DNA from: Phialophora verrucosa
Lineage: Eukaryota > Ascomycota > Eurotiomycetes > Chaetothyriales > Herpotrichiellaceae
DNA length: 64,000 bases
Assembly: GCA_002099365.1 (NCBI GenBank)
Contig: MSED01000005.1
Span: 496,001 to 560,000, forward strand
Direction of reading: 5' to 3'
Shown piece after piece: positions 1-10,470 of this stretch. The position numbers were made by a program, and so were the translations under genes. The notes beneath the pieces were generated by a model that worked only from the letters and a program-made list of their open reading frames with translations, did not search any database and was not told the DNA's origin. Position 1 is the stretch's first letter; each line of letters opens with the position of its first letter.

Positions 1-2358
1 ACAACATGAGAAATGTAAGATGATTGCGATGAGGCGCGTGTAGCCTTTCTTGTCTGGAAAGCGGCGAGTAACAATTTGAGGATATGTCTGGGTGGGATAG
101 GCATCGAAGGACGTCCGTCGTTTCTTGCGAGAACAGACTTCACACGTCTCGGGTTCTTGACAGTGTATCAGGCTTTCCAGCTGATCAGCATCCGCGTGCT
201 GAGGGCTCTCCGGCCTTGGAAGATCGGTGAAACCTGCATCGGGCGTACAGGCTGGAGTGTGCAGCAGGAGTATGGACATCGAAGGGGGCTTCATGGAGGA
301 GGTATTTGGCGGGGTAGGAGATGTCCGGTTCAGACAGGCGTGACGAGTTCAAGACCAAGGCAGAGACAGGGAGTATAGAGGAAGAGGAAAGACTCACCGA
401 GGCGGAGAACATGGTTATAGAGGGCCCAGTATGTCAGAGGCGGACAGAACGAGATTCGTGAAATTGGGGGGGTCGCGCGTTGAGGTGTGAACGGGTTGCG
501 GTTCGAAGCACAAGGCACTGAGGGCCACTCACCAGAAAGGAAAGGCGCAGAACCCGGCGAAGTCACCTGCAAAATCAAGCTTGCCTGGTTTGGCGGGTCT
601 GACTAGACAGCCCACCGAAGCCACAAGCCATCTTTCTCACCTCCCTTTCACCGGTTCCTTCTGTGCTTGGTTTCCTGACTGGTTTGCCATGCGATGGCTT
701 CGTCTTCCTTTCGGTCGAGACTGGAATCCTCGCTGATGCATCCTCTGTGCTCGCTATGTCTCCGCAGTTTAGAGTTCCTTTTGCTGCTGGATCTCGCTAC
801 GACCAAGACCCCAGTCAAGCCATCCGTCTGCCGTCATTCGCCTCTGGGGCAAATTGCTCCTACTTTCGGAAAGATTCATATATGGATCATGCGTGAGCCT
901 CAGCCCTCCTGAGGGCTCAGGAAGTAGGCACAATCTAAATAACCGCGAATTTGCCTCAGGTATTGGAGACGTGTGACTCGTATTTTCTCACATCATTCCG
1001 GATTCCCATTTGATGCCCAAATCGCAAGCACAATTGTGACAGCTGCCCGCCTCGGTGGTTTCTCTAGCTACCACTTCAATTTCGACGTCGGCGCGGGAAT
1101 GGTCGTTTTCGCCGACATGGAACCATTCGAGAGCGGCATACTGCATAGTATACTGGATTGGTGCTCATCCGGGCCGTGGTACCTCGTCTACTGTGGTAAG
1201 GTGCAGGTTGCAAGTGCCACGAGGCAAGCCGTCCTGCAGGCTAGAGACAAAGTGTGGAGGCCCGAAGGATCTGGATTCAGTGAGCCGCCGGCCTGAAAAG
1301 GGATCCTCATCCAAGGTTCGTGTTAGGCTAGCTCGATCCTCTCGGGCACACCCATGGTCCTGGGCAGCTGGTTCGTCCATTAGCGAGGCCACACCGCTTG
1401 TACAGCCAGAAGCGTAGTTGATTTCTGCAGGACTCACAGAACAGGATCTGTGCAAATTTCTGTTGAGCTTGGAGGCTGAGACGATATTCACTTTAAGAAC
1501 AAATGACGAGGCTGGAACTTGTTGACCGGACTCCGAGAATTGCTAGCAACCAAATTCGCACAGTATGCTGCAGAACAGTCCTTCCCCGGATTTCAGATGT
1601 GCAACCCCATGCTGCTTTGCCTTGGTATTGCAGTCTCACTGTGTCACCTTCGTATGTTACGTGGTCGCACTGCGTAGGGGCTGTGTGTGAGCATCCAACG
1701 CGGCTCGTGAAATGATGGTGGTGGTCAGAACACCGCGTATACGATTCGATGGGAGGTACGGGTGCCTGGCATAAAGCTGCTGATGTTATCGGCCTGGGTA
1801 AGCAACCGAAAATATCTTGCCAATCGAGTATGCTCATTTCTATCCCCGCCGGGTGCGCTGTCAGTACGCCGTAGGAGAGTGATATTCCCCTGTGGCTTTG
1901 TCGCATCGTTCCAACATCAGCACACAAAGTACAGGCGTCAGCCGTGGTCGAGAACAAGCACAGCGCTATCGATAAACTATCTCGTCTCCTGCAGAACTGC
2001 TGCTGCACCAAGCCACCACATGCCAGCCACAGTCCATGTGTCAAGTTATGCTTGAATTGCGTGATCGGGGGTAACTACTACGTGTGCTTGTTGCAGCCGC
2101 GAGGATAACACGTCGTCTTCTCGTCGTCGACCGTCACCGCAGCCCGTCACCTTCAAGTCATGTAGAGAAGAGTGCATTCTCGACTTGCTCTAGAATTCTT
2201 CAAGTGAGATTCATCAGTCGGCGAGAGCTGAGCTGCCAAGCACGACCTGCAGGCTCGCCGACCACCGACTGCCGGTGCTGCTCCTGCCAGTCAAAAGGTC
2301 CAGTTCAATTGAAGATTTTCAACATTGCGGTGAGTAGCGACGAACAGCCTTGAGTTGC
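1..2358. other. Non-coding or unresolved stretch upstream of hal2
   Basis: No open frame here has a recognisable domain, a convincing intron-exon chain or family-like composition. The longest frames overlap one another on both strands and look random. The last few hundred bases are presumably the promoter and 5' leader of the bisphosphate nucleotidase gene that starts at 2359. A species-restricted gene with several introns cannot be excluded. Confidence 0.5.
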
Positions 2359-3645
2359 ATGAACTTCTTTAAAACAACCCACTTGTATCTTCGCCCGCTT
2401 CTGGTCGTCTGCTCAATTGCCTTCTTGATCGTCGCTTTCGCACTGGCTCCACGGGGTCCGTCACCATCCTCGCTCTTCAGACTCCGACTCGGTTCGCTGG
2501 TGTCTCATCTCAACCACTGGAACCCATTAAGCGTTGGGTCGGGCCTTGGCATTAAATCCCTCTCCACCAAAGCAACCAGCTCCATGGCGTACGAAAAGGA
2601 GCTCCGCGTGGCGCAACTTGCCGTGGCGCGGGCCTCGATCCTCACCAAATCGGTCTTCCACGAGAAAGCCAAAGGCACGGTCTCCAAAGACGACAAATCG
2701 CCAGTCACGATCGGTGATTTCGGGGCCCAGGCCCTCATCATCGCGGCCATCAAGCATAACTTCCCGGAAGACGAAGTTGTCGGCGAAGAGGAAGCTTCTT
2801 CCCTGCGAGAACAAAAAGACCTCTCCGCCAAGATCTGGAATCTCGTCAAGGAAGCCAAGCTGAGCGATCCCGCCAGCGACGCCCTCCTTGGCGGCCCATT
2901 GGCGTCCGAAGATGCCATGCTCACAGCCATCGACCAGGGCAACTCCGCCGGCGGGCCAAAAGGCCGCATCTGGGCGCTCGACCCCATTGATGGCACAAAG
3001 GGCTTCCTCCGCGGCGGACAGTACGCCGTGTGCCTTGCCCTCATGGTCGACGGAGACGTCAAAGTCGGCGTTCTGGGCTGCCCGAACCTCCCCGTCGACG
3101 ACTCAGCCCCGCTGACCGAGGACATCGGGGCAGCCGCCACAGACGCAGAGGGCAGAGGCGTGCTCTTCTCCGCCGTGCAAGGCCAAGGCGCGACGTCGCA
3201 GCCTCTGACCCGCGGGGCGGTGGGCGCCGGCCAACCCATTCACGTCAGCAAGATCAGCAAAGTCAGCGACGCGGTTATGTGCGAGTCCGTCGAGCCAGGT
3301 CACTCGTCCAAGGGCGACAACGCGCTCATCGCCCAGTCTCTCGGCATCACGGCCAAACCGGTCCAGATGGACAGCCAGGCCAAGTACGGCAGCGTGGCGC
3401 GCGGGGCCGGCGACCTGTATCTCCGCCTGCCCGTGCGGAAGGACTACGTCGAGAAGATCTGGGACCACGCCGCGGGCGATCTGATTGTGCGCGAGGCGGG
3501 CGGCCAGGTCACCGACGTGGCGGGCAAGAGGTTGGATTTCAGCCGGGGTCGTACTCTGACAGAAAACAAGGGCGTTGTGGCCACGCCGGCGAATGTCCAT
3601 GCCGAAGTGTTGAAGGCCGTGCAGGAGGTTTTGTCTGCGAAGTAG
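2359..3645 (+). CDS. 3'(2'),5'-bisphosphate nucleotidase (Hal2/Met22 family)
   Basis: Hydrolyses 3'-phosphoadenosine 5'-phosphate to AMP and phosphate, removing the inhibitory by-product of sulfate assimilation. In yeast it is the target of lithium and sodium toxicity. The single exon carries the inositol-monophosphatase-superfamily motifs: GEEEAS (metal-binding Glu), DPIDGTKGF (metal-binding Asp pair) and WDHAAGDLIVREAGG near the C-terminus. The core begins at Met 2584 (MAYEKELRVAQLAV), giving 353 aa, the usual family length. The frame stays open upstream to an ATG at 2359, giving 428 aa with a hydrophobic segment (LLVVCSIAFLIVAFAL) that the soluble yeast enzyme lacks. I give the longer form, but which ATG is used is undecided. 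The function is confident from the motifs; the N-terminus is not. Confidence 0.93.
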   Translation: MNFFKTTHLYLRPLLVVCSIAFLIVAFALAPRGPSPSSLFRLRLGSLVSHLNHWNPLSVGSGLGIKSLSTKATSSMAYEKELRVAQLAVARASILTKSVFHEKAKGTVSKDDKSPVTIGDFGAQALIIAAIKHNFPEDEVVGEEEASSLREQKDLSAKIWNLVKEAKLSDPASDALLGGPLASEDAMLTAIDQGNSAGGPKGRIWALDPIDGTKGFLRGGQYAVCLALMVDGDVKVGVLGCPNLPVDDSAPLTEDIGAAATDAEGRGVLFSAVQGQGATSQPLTRGAVGAGQPIHVSKISKVSDAVMCESVEPGHSSKGDNALIAQSLGITAKPVQMDSQAKYGSVARGAGDLYLRLPVRKDYVEKIWDHAAGDLIVREAGGQVTDVAGKRLDFSRGRTLTENKGVVATPANVHAEVLKAVQEVLSAK

Positions 3646-4225
3646 CAGAAGAAATACACGTAGAAAATAGAACTGCCTGGCTGCCTTGGGCCATCGATGT
3701 GGATACAGGATGGACGGATGGATATGGTTATGCTATGCTATGCTATGCACACGACAGTGGACGGAGCGGAACACAACGAGTCAAGCGAAATTAAATGACG
3801 TCAAGTCCGCTGCAGACACGCGTACGGAGTACCTCGAGGTATAGACAATGAATGATATGACAGGACGAGCCGGGATAGGATACCAGTGCACCAGCGATAG
3901 CGATAGCGACAGTACCAGTACGAGTACCAGTGGCAGTAGGACGGAGTATATACATAGCATAGAGCTCAACAGCACAAGGCTGACGAGGAATTGCACATTC
4001 CGTACTCGGTATACTACATAGTACAGTGTGATTTAAACCGTATACAATAAGCGCGATCTCGACTCGACATACGTAGTATATTAAGTCTCAGAATCGGATC
4101 TAATCAACTCTGTTGTCCACCTCCATAGAAATTCCCCATCCACCCAAGATCCGTGCCTAGATGGCATACACGCACACACGTACACTGTGTACATTCCCTC
4201 GCGCAATACAGTAGCTCACCTCCAC
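3646..4225. other. Convergent intergenic region with simple repeats
   Basis: This is 3' sequence shared by the convergent hal2 and mitochondrial L6 genes. It holds four perfect copies of TATGC at 3729-3748. A low-complexity patch at 3891-3940 is built from GATAGC and AGTACC-like units. No gene is seen. Confidence 0.7.
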
Positions 4226-5322
4226 CTACTTGATCTTCTTAGCCTTCAGGCGAATGGTCTCCCCGTCCACGAAGATGCCCTTGCCCTTGTACGGCTCGGG
4301 CTTTCTCCACATCCGGATCTGCGCCGCGAACTGCTTGACGACCTGCCTGTCGACGCCCTGCAGCAGGATGCGTGTGGGCTGGGGCGTCGACGCCGTGACA
4401 CCCCTGGGGACGCCGAGTTCCACGGGATGAGCGTAGCCGAGCTTGAGATTCACAAACTGCTGGCCCGGGAAGGCCGCGGGGATGGTCGTGGCCGTGGATT
4501 CGATGGTCGCGCGGTATCCCACGCCGACGAGGCGCAGGATGGAGAGGTGTCCCTCGCTGACGCCGGAGATGGAGTTCTGGAGGAGAGCGCGCATCGTCCC
4601 TACAATGCCGGGAAAAAGCAAAAGCAATCCCGTGTCAGCGTGTCGAATATGCCCACCGACGCCGTTGTGTCCATAGAAGAGGGGAGCTATCTTTCTTAAT
4701 GTGTAGGAGGGTGTGGTGTGTACTTACCCCACATCGCGCGCTGATGTTTCTCTGCCGCATCGTCGACTCGCACCGAGATTTTCCTCGCGGACTCGTCGTG
4801 CTGGGCGTGGAGGTACGGAGGGAGGGGGAGCGTCAATTGGCCTAACGGACATGTCGACGTGTGAAGTCAGCGTGTGTTTCAGTATTGGTATCGGCACCAG
4901 TGCGTCCGCGTCTGCTTCTGCGTCTGCGACTGCTTCTGTATCCGCCTGGATCGCGCTCCAAACATTCCCGCAAGGGAATCACGCTCACCCAATGGCCCCG
5001 TAACTTCCACCGCCATATTCGGCGTATCGGGGTGTCGACTCCGCACATTCCCCTTGGGGAGGTCATAGAACCGTAGCTGGACCTCAGGTGGCACATTGAT
5101 AGGCGTGCGCCCGATCCGGGACTGATGCGAGGGAGCGTGAGCGTGAGCGTGGGTGTGAGCGAGGGTTGAGGTGGGCCTTGCGCTCCGCAGCAGTTTCGTG
5201 GTGGTGACTGTGGTTGTGATTGCAGGGACGAGGAAGGCGGGAAGGTCTCTGTGAGGTGAACGGGTGGCTGTTTCGCGCACGAGGCGGCGGAGGGGTGATT
5301 GGAAGTGATTGATGCAGGACAT
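4226..5322 (-). CDS. Mitochondrial large-subunit ribosomal protein L6 (uL6m)
   Basis: Component of the mitochondrial 54S ribosomal subunit. Three exons join to 273 aa: 5322-4989, 4841-4728 and 4599-4226, with introns of 147 and 128 bp. The N-terminus is rich in Arg, Ser and Thr with few acidic residues, as in a matrix-targeting presequence. It is followed by a low-complexity HTHAHAHAPSHQ run. The L6 signature is near the C-terminus: GVGYRATIE, then LGYAHPVELGVP and MWRKPEPYKGKGIFVDGE, which is the uL6 rRNA-binding tail (RKPEPYKGKGI). The start at 5322 was chosen because it directly precedes the presequence; the frame is open further upstream. Intron 1 contains a repeated (TCTGCG)-like hexamer patch near 4905-4940. 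The identification is firm. Confidence 0.93.
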
Positions 5323-5782
5323 GTTTTGTTCCTTCGTGGGAATGCTGGTGGAAAGAGACCGGTCGCTAGGCGTCTTTAGCTCATCCTTCTTTTTTCGTAT
5401 CTGCGCAGTCGGTCCGAGCTGCGTGTTGTTGACGTTTACTTTCACGTGCAAGATCAGAGGGTATCGTCACGTCGTGACTGGGGAACAGAACGATGCCGGG
5501 CTCAGTGTGTAAATCAACGATATCGAAGGTTGAAGGGGGTTCAATATTCTTCGAAGCTCCGCAGAATGAGTTGTCCTATTGGGTGAGACACGAGCCTATC
5601 AAGCTGCGCGAGGCTCTCCAACAGCCTTGGCGTAGACCAGCAGTACCAAGCACCGGGAGGATCACTATTCCCTTGAAATCGTACTGATCAAAACATGCAA
5701 GCCTATTTAATTATACTTGATAAAGGTCTAACCCAGATAACCGATACCTACAGCCCCAATTCTCCTGAACACGAGCCACTCG
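5323..5782. other. Intergenic, no gene seen
   Basis: Holds the promoter side of the mitochondrial L6 gene and the 3' side of the kinase gene; both genes are on the minus strand. Only short overlapping frames are present and no repeat stands out. Confidence 0.6.
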
Positions 5783-7526
5783 CTACCTGTGCTTCTTAGG
5801 TGTCCCCCACTCAGCCTTTGTAGCTTCCAGCCTCTCCCACTTCCCAGTCTTTGCATACCTTCTCAGGCCTGGCTCCAGACCTTTCTTGACTCTGCGGCTC
5901 AGAGTCTCCGGATCAGGTCTATCGGCAGGTCTAATACGTAGGCAATCTTCCACCAGTTCGCACAGCTCGGATGAGTAATATCGATGCCGGTATCCGGGCA
6001 ACAGAGAATAGCCATTCTTCCGGGTGTGGTGCTCATCACGATCAGCTTCCCTGAGCTTTTTCTCAAGCTTCCTGTTGTCCATGTCGAGCTCCATCATACC
6101 GTAAATGTTGGCGGCCATCTAGTTTTGTTGTCAGCATCAAGCGACGTGCCGGAGCAAGTGGATGTGGGTGTCGAGGTTTACTTACCTGCCAGAGGGCGTG
6201 CTTGGCGCTGTACGCACGATTGAGCCCTCCCATGACATTGCGCTCCCAATTCTGGCCGAAGCGATTGCTATCGTATTGTTCCTGGTAAGAGAAAGCTAGT
6301 CAGACGAAGAGCAAGCAGACCAGGCCCAACCAGCCGATGGGGTTTGGAAAGAAAGTACTCACTGGTGGCATCCAACAGATCGTCCCATTACTCCTCCATT
6401 TGCGGCTATTCTTGGGATCCTGACGGCTTGTGCACTCGCCCAGCGCCCAGTCAGCAATTTTCAGCATCGGATAGGGCACGAACTTCTCATCCCTCGGTGC
6501 ATCTCCGAGGAGAACTGCAAAATTAGTCAGTTATGATGCACAATGACATGACATTTTGTGAGGGTCCTTGCCGTTCTCATGCTTCAGATCCAGGTGCAGA
6601 AGGAAGTGTCCACTGGCTACATCTGCGCCACGCCCCTTCGCTCCCAGAGATTTAAGGCGGAAGAAATGCATATGGTGGTAAGCCGTTGCAAAGTCGTAGA
6701 ATGCTTGCCATATAAAGTCTTCAGGAATGTGCACACTGTGGGCGGGAAACATCAGAACATTGATACTCTCTCCGTGTTCTTCCCAGTTCTTGTTCGTCTG
6801 GGACGTGGAGCTTACCTTGTTCTCACTTCATGGCTCTTCTCTTTGTATCTGTACACCAGGTCACCCAATGTGCCATGTCCATAGTATTCGAGGTAAAGTC
6901 TCCATTTTGGGCGGCTGACGTCAAAAAACCTGGCTGTCCGAACCCCGGCGATGCTGTGGCATCCTTGACGATCGAGAGCTTTTGGAAGTGCTACTTCTGC
7001 AGGGACCCCCGGTTTGCCATCGGAGTCGCACTCCCAGCTTTCGTAGTTGAATTGCTTAATGGCGACAGTCTAGAATGTGCCGACAGTCAGCTCGTCTGTA
7101 CGACATTCCGTACACCAGCAAGGGTGTTGTTGCGTGACTCACATCGATGATTCTGCGATTTGCGTCGAATTTGCACCACTTACCTACCATACCAAAAGCT
7201 CCGGCCCCTAGAAGATCCACACACTAAAGTTAGGAAACAGCTATCAGCCATAGGTGTCACAGGGAGGGATGTCCAAGAAGTCGGGCTGAACGTACCTCCC
7301 AGGCGCTGTCTTTCTCCGGGTCATTCTCGATATAGGCTCTCGACAGAGCGAACATCTCGGCCCGACCGTCGTACCATGTATGCCTGGCCTTCCACTTTTG
7401 TATCCGCCTAGCAACTAAATCCTGGTCCCTAGTCCAGCGCGCCTGCTTGTACGGGTCTTCGGACGTCGTGGCCAACACTGTCCACTGCGTGTCGAAATCT
7501 CTAAATCTCATGATTCTTTCCCTCAT
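5783..7526 (-). CDS. Divergent fungal protein kinase
   Basis: Protein-kinase-fold protein of 437 aa reconstructed from seven exons: 7526-7296, 7223-7143, 7069-6816, 6735-6572, 6514-6363, 6281-6186 and 6118-5783. The chain keeps frame and places the kinase motifs in order: glycine loop LLGAGAFGMV, VAIK lysine in TVAIKQF, catalytic loop LHLDLKHENVLL, then IADWALGE and MPPEQYDSN (APE-like). The His-Arg-Asp motif is HLD, and the DFG motif is DWA: the metal-binding Asp is kept and the Gly is lost. Intron 4 (6571-6515) has a GC donor (GCAAGG); without it the HEN-VLL catalytic loop cannot be joined. This resembles the expanded, often degenerate kinase families of ascomycetes. Substrate and role are unknown and activity is uncertain. 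Exon 1 and the exact start are less certain than the rest. Confidence 0.8.
6515..6571 (-). other. Non-canonical GC-AG intron in the kinase gene
   Basis: Donor G|GCAAGG at 6572/6571 and acceptor TTTTGCAG before 6514. Removing these 57 bases joins HLDLKHEN to VLLGDAP in one frame. This restores the N of the catalytic loop next to the VLL that follows it in most kinases. No GT donor nearby does this. GC donors occur in a small share of fungal introns. Confidence 0.75.
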
Positions 7527-8666
7527 AGCTGTGGAATGCCCAGTTAGAGGTATCAAACGCGGTTCTGATGTCAGTAGCTCAAGATTTACGCTATAACGGG
7601 GAAATGAAATGGTTAGGAGATAAAATGCCTCGAGGCGTGGTCGTGGAAAGCGAGTAGCAGAAGAGCGGCCGTAACAGACATTCGAGACGCTGGAAGTCAT
7701 TGTTCGAATCTTCGGAAAGGGAGTCTCGAGATGCTGGAAGCTTCATTGTTCGAATCTTGGGAACGGGAGTCTCGAGATGCCGGAAGCTTCATTGTTCGAC
7801 CCTCGAGAAAGAGAGTCTCGAGTGTGCGTTTCATTCAGAAATAGACGAAGCGTCCGGATTTGGCATGATCCTGAATGGACCCAAGTGTCGCGAGGTCATC
7901 GCGCCCGTTGACAAACCTGTTGGACAAAGCGCGACTTTCATTGTTACCAGACAGCAGTAGTGCCGGAGCCTCACCTGGCTGAATAGTAGTAGGAATAAGA
8001 GCTTGCCGCACCCTCTCGAACTGTATACGTACATAGTAAGTAATGAGAGAGCGTGACACATACATACACCACTGGATCGCCGCAGCGTCTGGCGCATGTG
8101 GACGAAAGGGCACAAGGGGTTCTGTTGCGAAAATGAGGAGACGCTGAAGATAGCCAGAATGCACGGGCCACCTTCCCAAAACTCCTTTTCTCGACAAAGA
8201 CTTTCTCCGACTCTCTCCAGATGCAAATAGAGGTGCATACCCACCTGCGGCGGAAAGCATATTGTCGCCGCATAAAGGGGGAATACTATCCCAGCAGGGG
8301 ACAGTGGCAGTGGCGGTGTTCAGGTCTCGAGCAGCTGCACTTGTAGTGTTGCTGGCGTGGCAGTGTGGTGTCGTCAACGTTGAGGAGGAACCAATCCTGC
8401 CGATCCCGCGCAAAACCCCTGCATTGTACTGAAGCTCTGTGACTTCGTTGGAGATGCGGGGAGGTTCGCAGTTGCGGAGAATTGCCGTGGAGTAGAAACG
8501 GTTAGAGATGGCCAGGTCAGTGATGTAGCATTAATGGTGGAGGTGAGTGAGTGTCTGGATTGAAAAGAGGGCTCTGAATGAGCTGCTGTACAGTAGAAGG
8601 CGTTGGGAAATACACAGTACTGTGAATCGGAGTAGGCGAGACGAACTCGATCCTCCCATCAATACC
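7527..8666. other. Intergenic region between the kinase and the epimerase-like gene
   Basis: The two genes are divergent, so this 1.1 kb holds both promoters. It contains a tandem repeat at 7682-7830. Minus-strand frames at 7831-8413 overlap each other, show no domain and are not called. Confidence 0.6.
7682..7830. repeat. 46-bp tandem repeat, about three copies
   Basis: CATTGTTCGA begins at 7698, 7744 and 7790, an exact 46-bp period. The unit continues with GGGAGTCTCGAGATGC and GGAAGCTT. A partial copy lies upstream at 7682-7697, and the third copy decays after GAGTCTCGAG at 7822. Copies differ at a few positions. The array sits about 160 bp upstream of the kinase start. Confidence 0.9.
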
Positions 8667-9737
8667 ATGGCTTCAGCAAAGAACATCTTCCTCATCGGCC
8701 CAGGGCTAATAGGAGCCGATCTGATCGAACTCCTCCTTGAAGACGGCTACTCCGTCACCACGTTGGTCCGCCGAGAAGAGCACGTCCAGCAGATCAAGCA
8801 ACACTACCCGGCAGTGAAAATCATCACCGGCACACTCGACGACTTCGACCTTATCCGCGAACACACAGCCTCGCACCCTATCACCATCCACGCCGCCACG
8901 GCGGACCATCTCCCGTCGGTCGAAGCCGTTCTTGCTGGCGTCCGAGACCGGGCCAACCAGGGCCTGGGGAGCATCTACATCCACACCAGCGGCACGAGCT
9001 GCCTCGTCGACAACTCTCGCGGAATGTACATCTCCGACAAAGTTTACACCGACACGCGGCCGGAGGAGATCGACACTATTCCCGACGATGCACCACATCG
9101 TGCGATTGACCTGGCCATCCTCGCTGCGAGGAAGGAGCTAGGCACCAAAGCGAAGGTCATTATTATTTTCCCAACCTTGGTGTACGGCGTAGGGAAACAT
9201 ATCAAGCGTCTGTCCATCCAGCTGCCCACCATGACGAGGTTTGCGTTGAAGCACGGCTTCGCGCCCATCATTGGTAAAGGGCAGTCATTGCGGTGTAACA
9301 TTCACGTCCAGGACCTGGTCAGGGCTTATATGGTGATTTTGCATTGGATGGAGGCCAGCAGCGAGGAGGAGGTCTTGAAGAACCCTTACTTCTTCTGTGA
9401 GAATGGCGAGGAGATGTTATGGAGAGACGCCGCTGTCGAGATTGGCAAACAGTTGTATCAGGCCGGGAGGATCAAAGACCCCGAACCGAGGAATGTGCCA
9501 CCAGAGTTGTATTCTGATCTCTTTGGCCCATATTCGCCGACCACTGTTGGCGCGAATTCAAGAAGTCGTGGAGACAGGCTCCGAGAGATGGGATGGAAGG
9601 CGAGGGAGAAGAATGTCCTGGCGTCGTTCCGGGAGGACGAGCTACCTCTGTTGCTGGCTGAGACTGAGCAGTTCAGCGGGTACGCGGGAGTCGCTTCCTC
9701 TGGTACTCATGTTTTGAAGAGTCTGGAAGAAGAGTGA
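8667..9737 (+). CDS. NAD(P)-dependent epimerase/dehydratase-like protein (extended SDR)
   Basis: Single-exon protein of 356 aa starting at the ATG at 8667, chosen because the Rossmann strand follows at once (MASAKNIFLIGPGLIGADLI, a GxxGxxG-type nucleotide loop). A short-chain dehydrogenase layout follows: TIHAAT after the third strand, an IYIHTSGTSC segment, IIFPTLVYG and a substrate-binding C-terminal half (NIHVQDLVRAY). This matches the NAD(P)-binding epimerase/ketoreductase-like proteins common in ascomycetes that act on small carbonyl or sugar-derived compounds. The usual YxxxK pair is not obvious where expected, so the reaction cannot be named. The upstream in-frame ATG at 8547 precedes sequence that looks like leader. 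Confidence 0.85.
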   Translation: MASAKNIFLIGPGLIGADLIELLLEDGYSVTTLVRREEHVQQIKQHYPAVKIITGTLDDFDLIREHTASHPITIHAATADHLPSVEAVLAGVRDRANQGLGSIYIHTSGTSCLVDNSRGMYISDKVYTDTRPEEIDTIPDDAPHRAIDLAILAARKELGTKAKVIIIFPTLVYGVGKHIKRLSIQLPTMTRFALKHGFAPIIGKGQSLRCNIHVQDLVRAYMVILHWMEASSEEEVLKNPYFFCENGEEMLWRDAAVEIGKQLYQAGRIKDPEPRNVPPELYSDLFGPYSPTTVGANSRSRGDRLREMGWKAREKNVLASFREDELPLLLAETEQFSGYAGVASSGTHVLKSLEEE

Positions 9738-10470
9738 CACTCATCCAAGAAATTTTCAGGTCTTCGCCGCAGCAAAAATCGGCCATCTTGCTTGTGAGCC
9801 GCTTAGTCGTCAAAATGTATTCACGGATTGATCGGTACATTTTGGAGTGTAGCCTAGGTTATGCGATGCGTTGGCCATAATTTCGTGATCTGTGCCGATT
9901 TTCCTTCCTCGCTCCATGCTCATCAACAACAGCTAGTGTACTGCTGCTGAGGCCCACCTAGCATGAAAGGATCCGACTGCCGGCTTGCGAAGTTACGAGA
10001 GCAATGATATGGAAATCAGGGAGTAGAGAGAGTGCGCCTCCGCTTCAGCAAAGTAGGCAGCATGAAACGAGGAGAGAAAATGTTCAATAGCGCGAGAAGG
10101 AGACACGAGTCGACAAGGTCGAAATCATCAGACACCAACGCTTTATTCGCCGCGTCCCTCCCGATCACATCAGGCCCCTCTGGCCGACATTTTCTAGCCA
10201 CAGCGTTCAAAACATAGATAGCTATTGTAGTGATTAAATGGTCGACAGTCCGTGTATCAGTCGAATCCACACTTGTAGCACAATGGCTACACCCCGACAC
10301 CTGAGCTGCTGGTGCTCGGCTGCATCTTGCAAGTAAGATGGTGACTGGCTAAAATGCAATTCAAACAAAGTATGCTGAAATGATACTCATGATCAAAATG
10401 AGCGGAAACGCCGCGCTGTGCAAGTAGTTCCAGAGTGCCCGTCGCAACTCCGACAAAGGCTTTGGTCCAT
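9738..10470. other. Convergent intergenic region, no gene seen
   Basis: This is the 3' flank of the epimerase-like gene and of dbf4, which run toward each other. Only short frames occur, with no domain or repeat. Confidence 0.6.

Noticed and set aside
3030..3794. 254-aa plus-strand frame overlapping hal2
   Set aside because: Arg/Gly-rich shifted frame of the nucleotidase gene; no motif.
7698..7800. GTTCGAATC repeats as tRNA T-loops
   Set aside because: No A box, acceptor stem or cloverleaf pairing around them; they belong to a 46-bp tandem repeat.
7682..7830. Possible CRISPR array
   Set aside because: Units are contiguous with no unique spacers, and the genome is eukaryotic.
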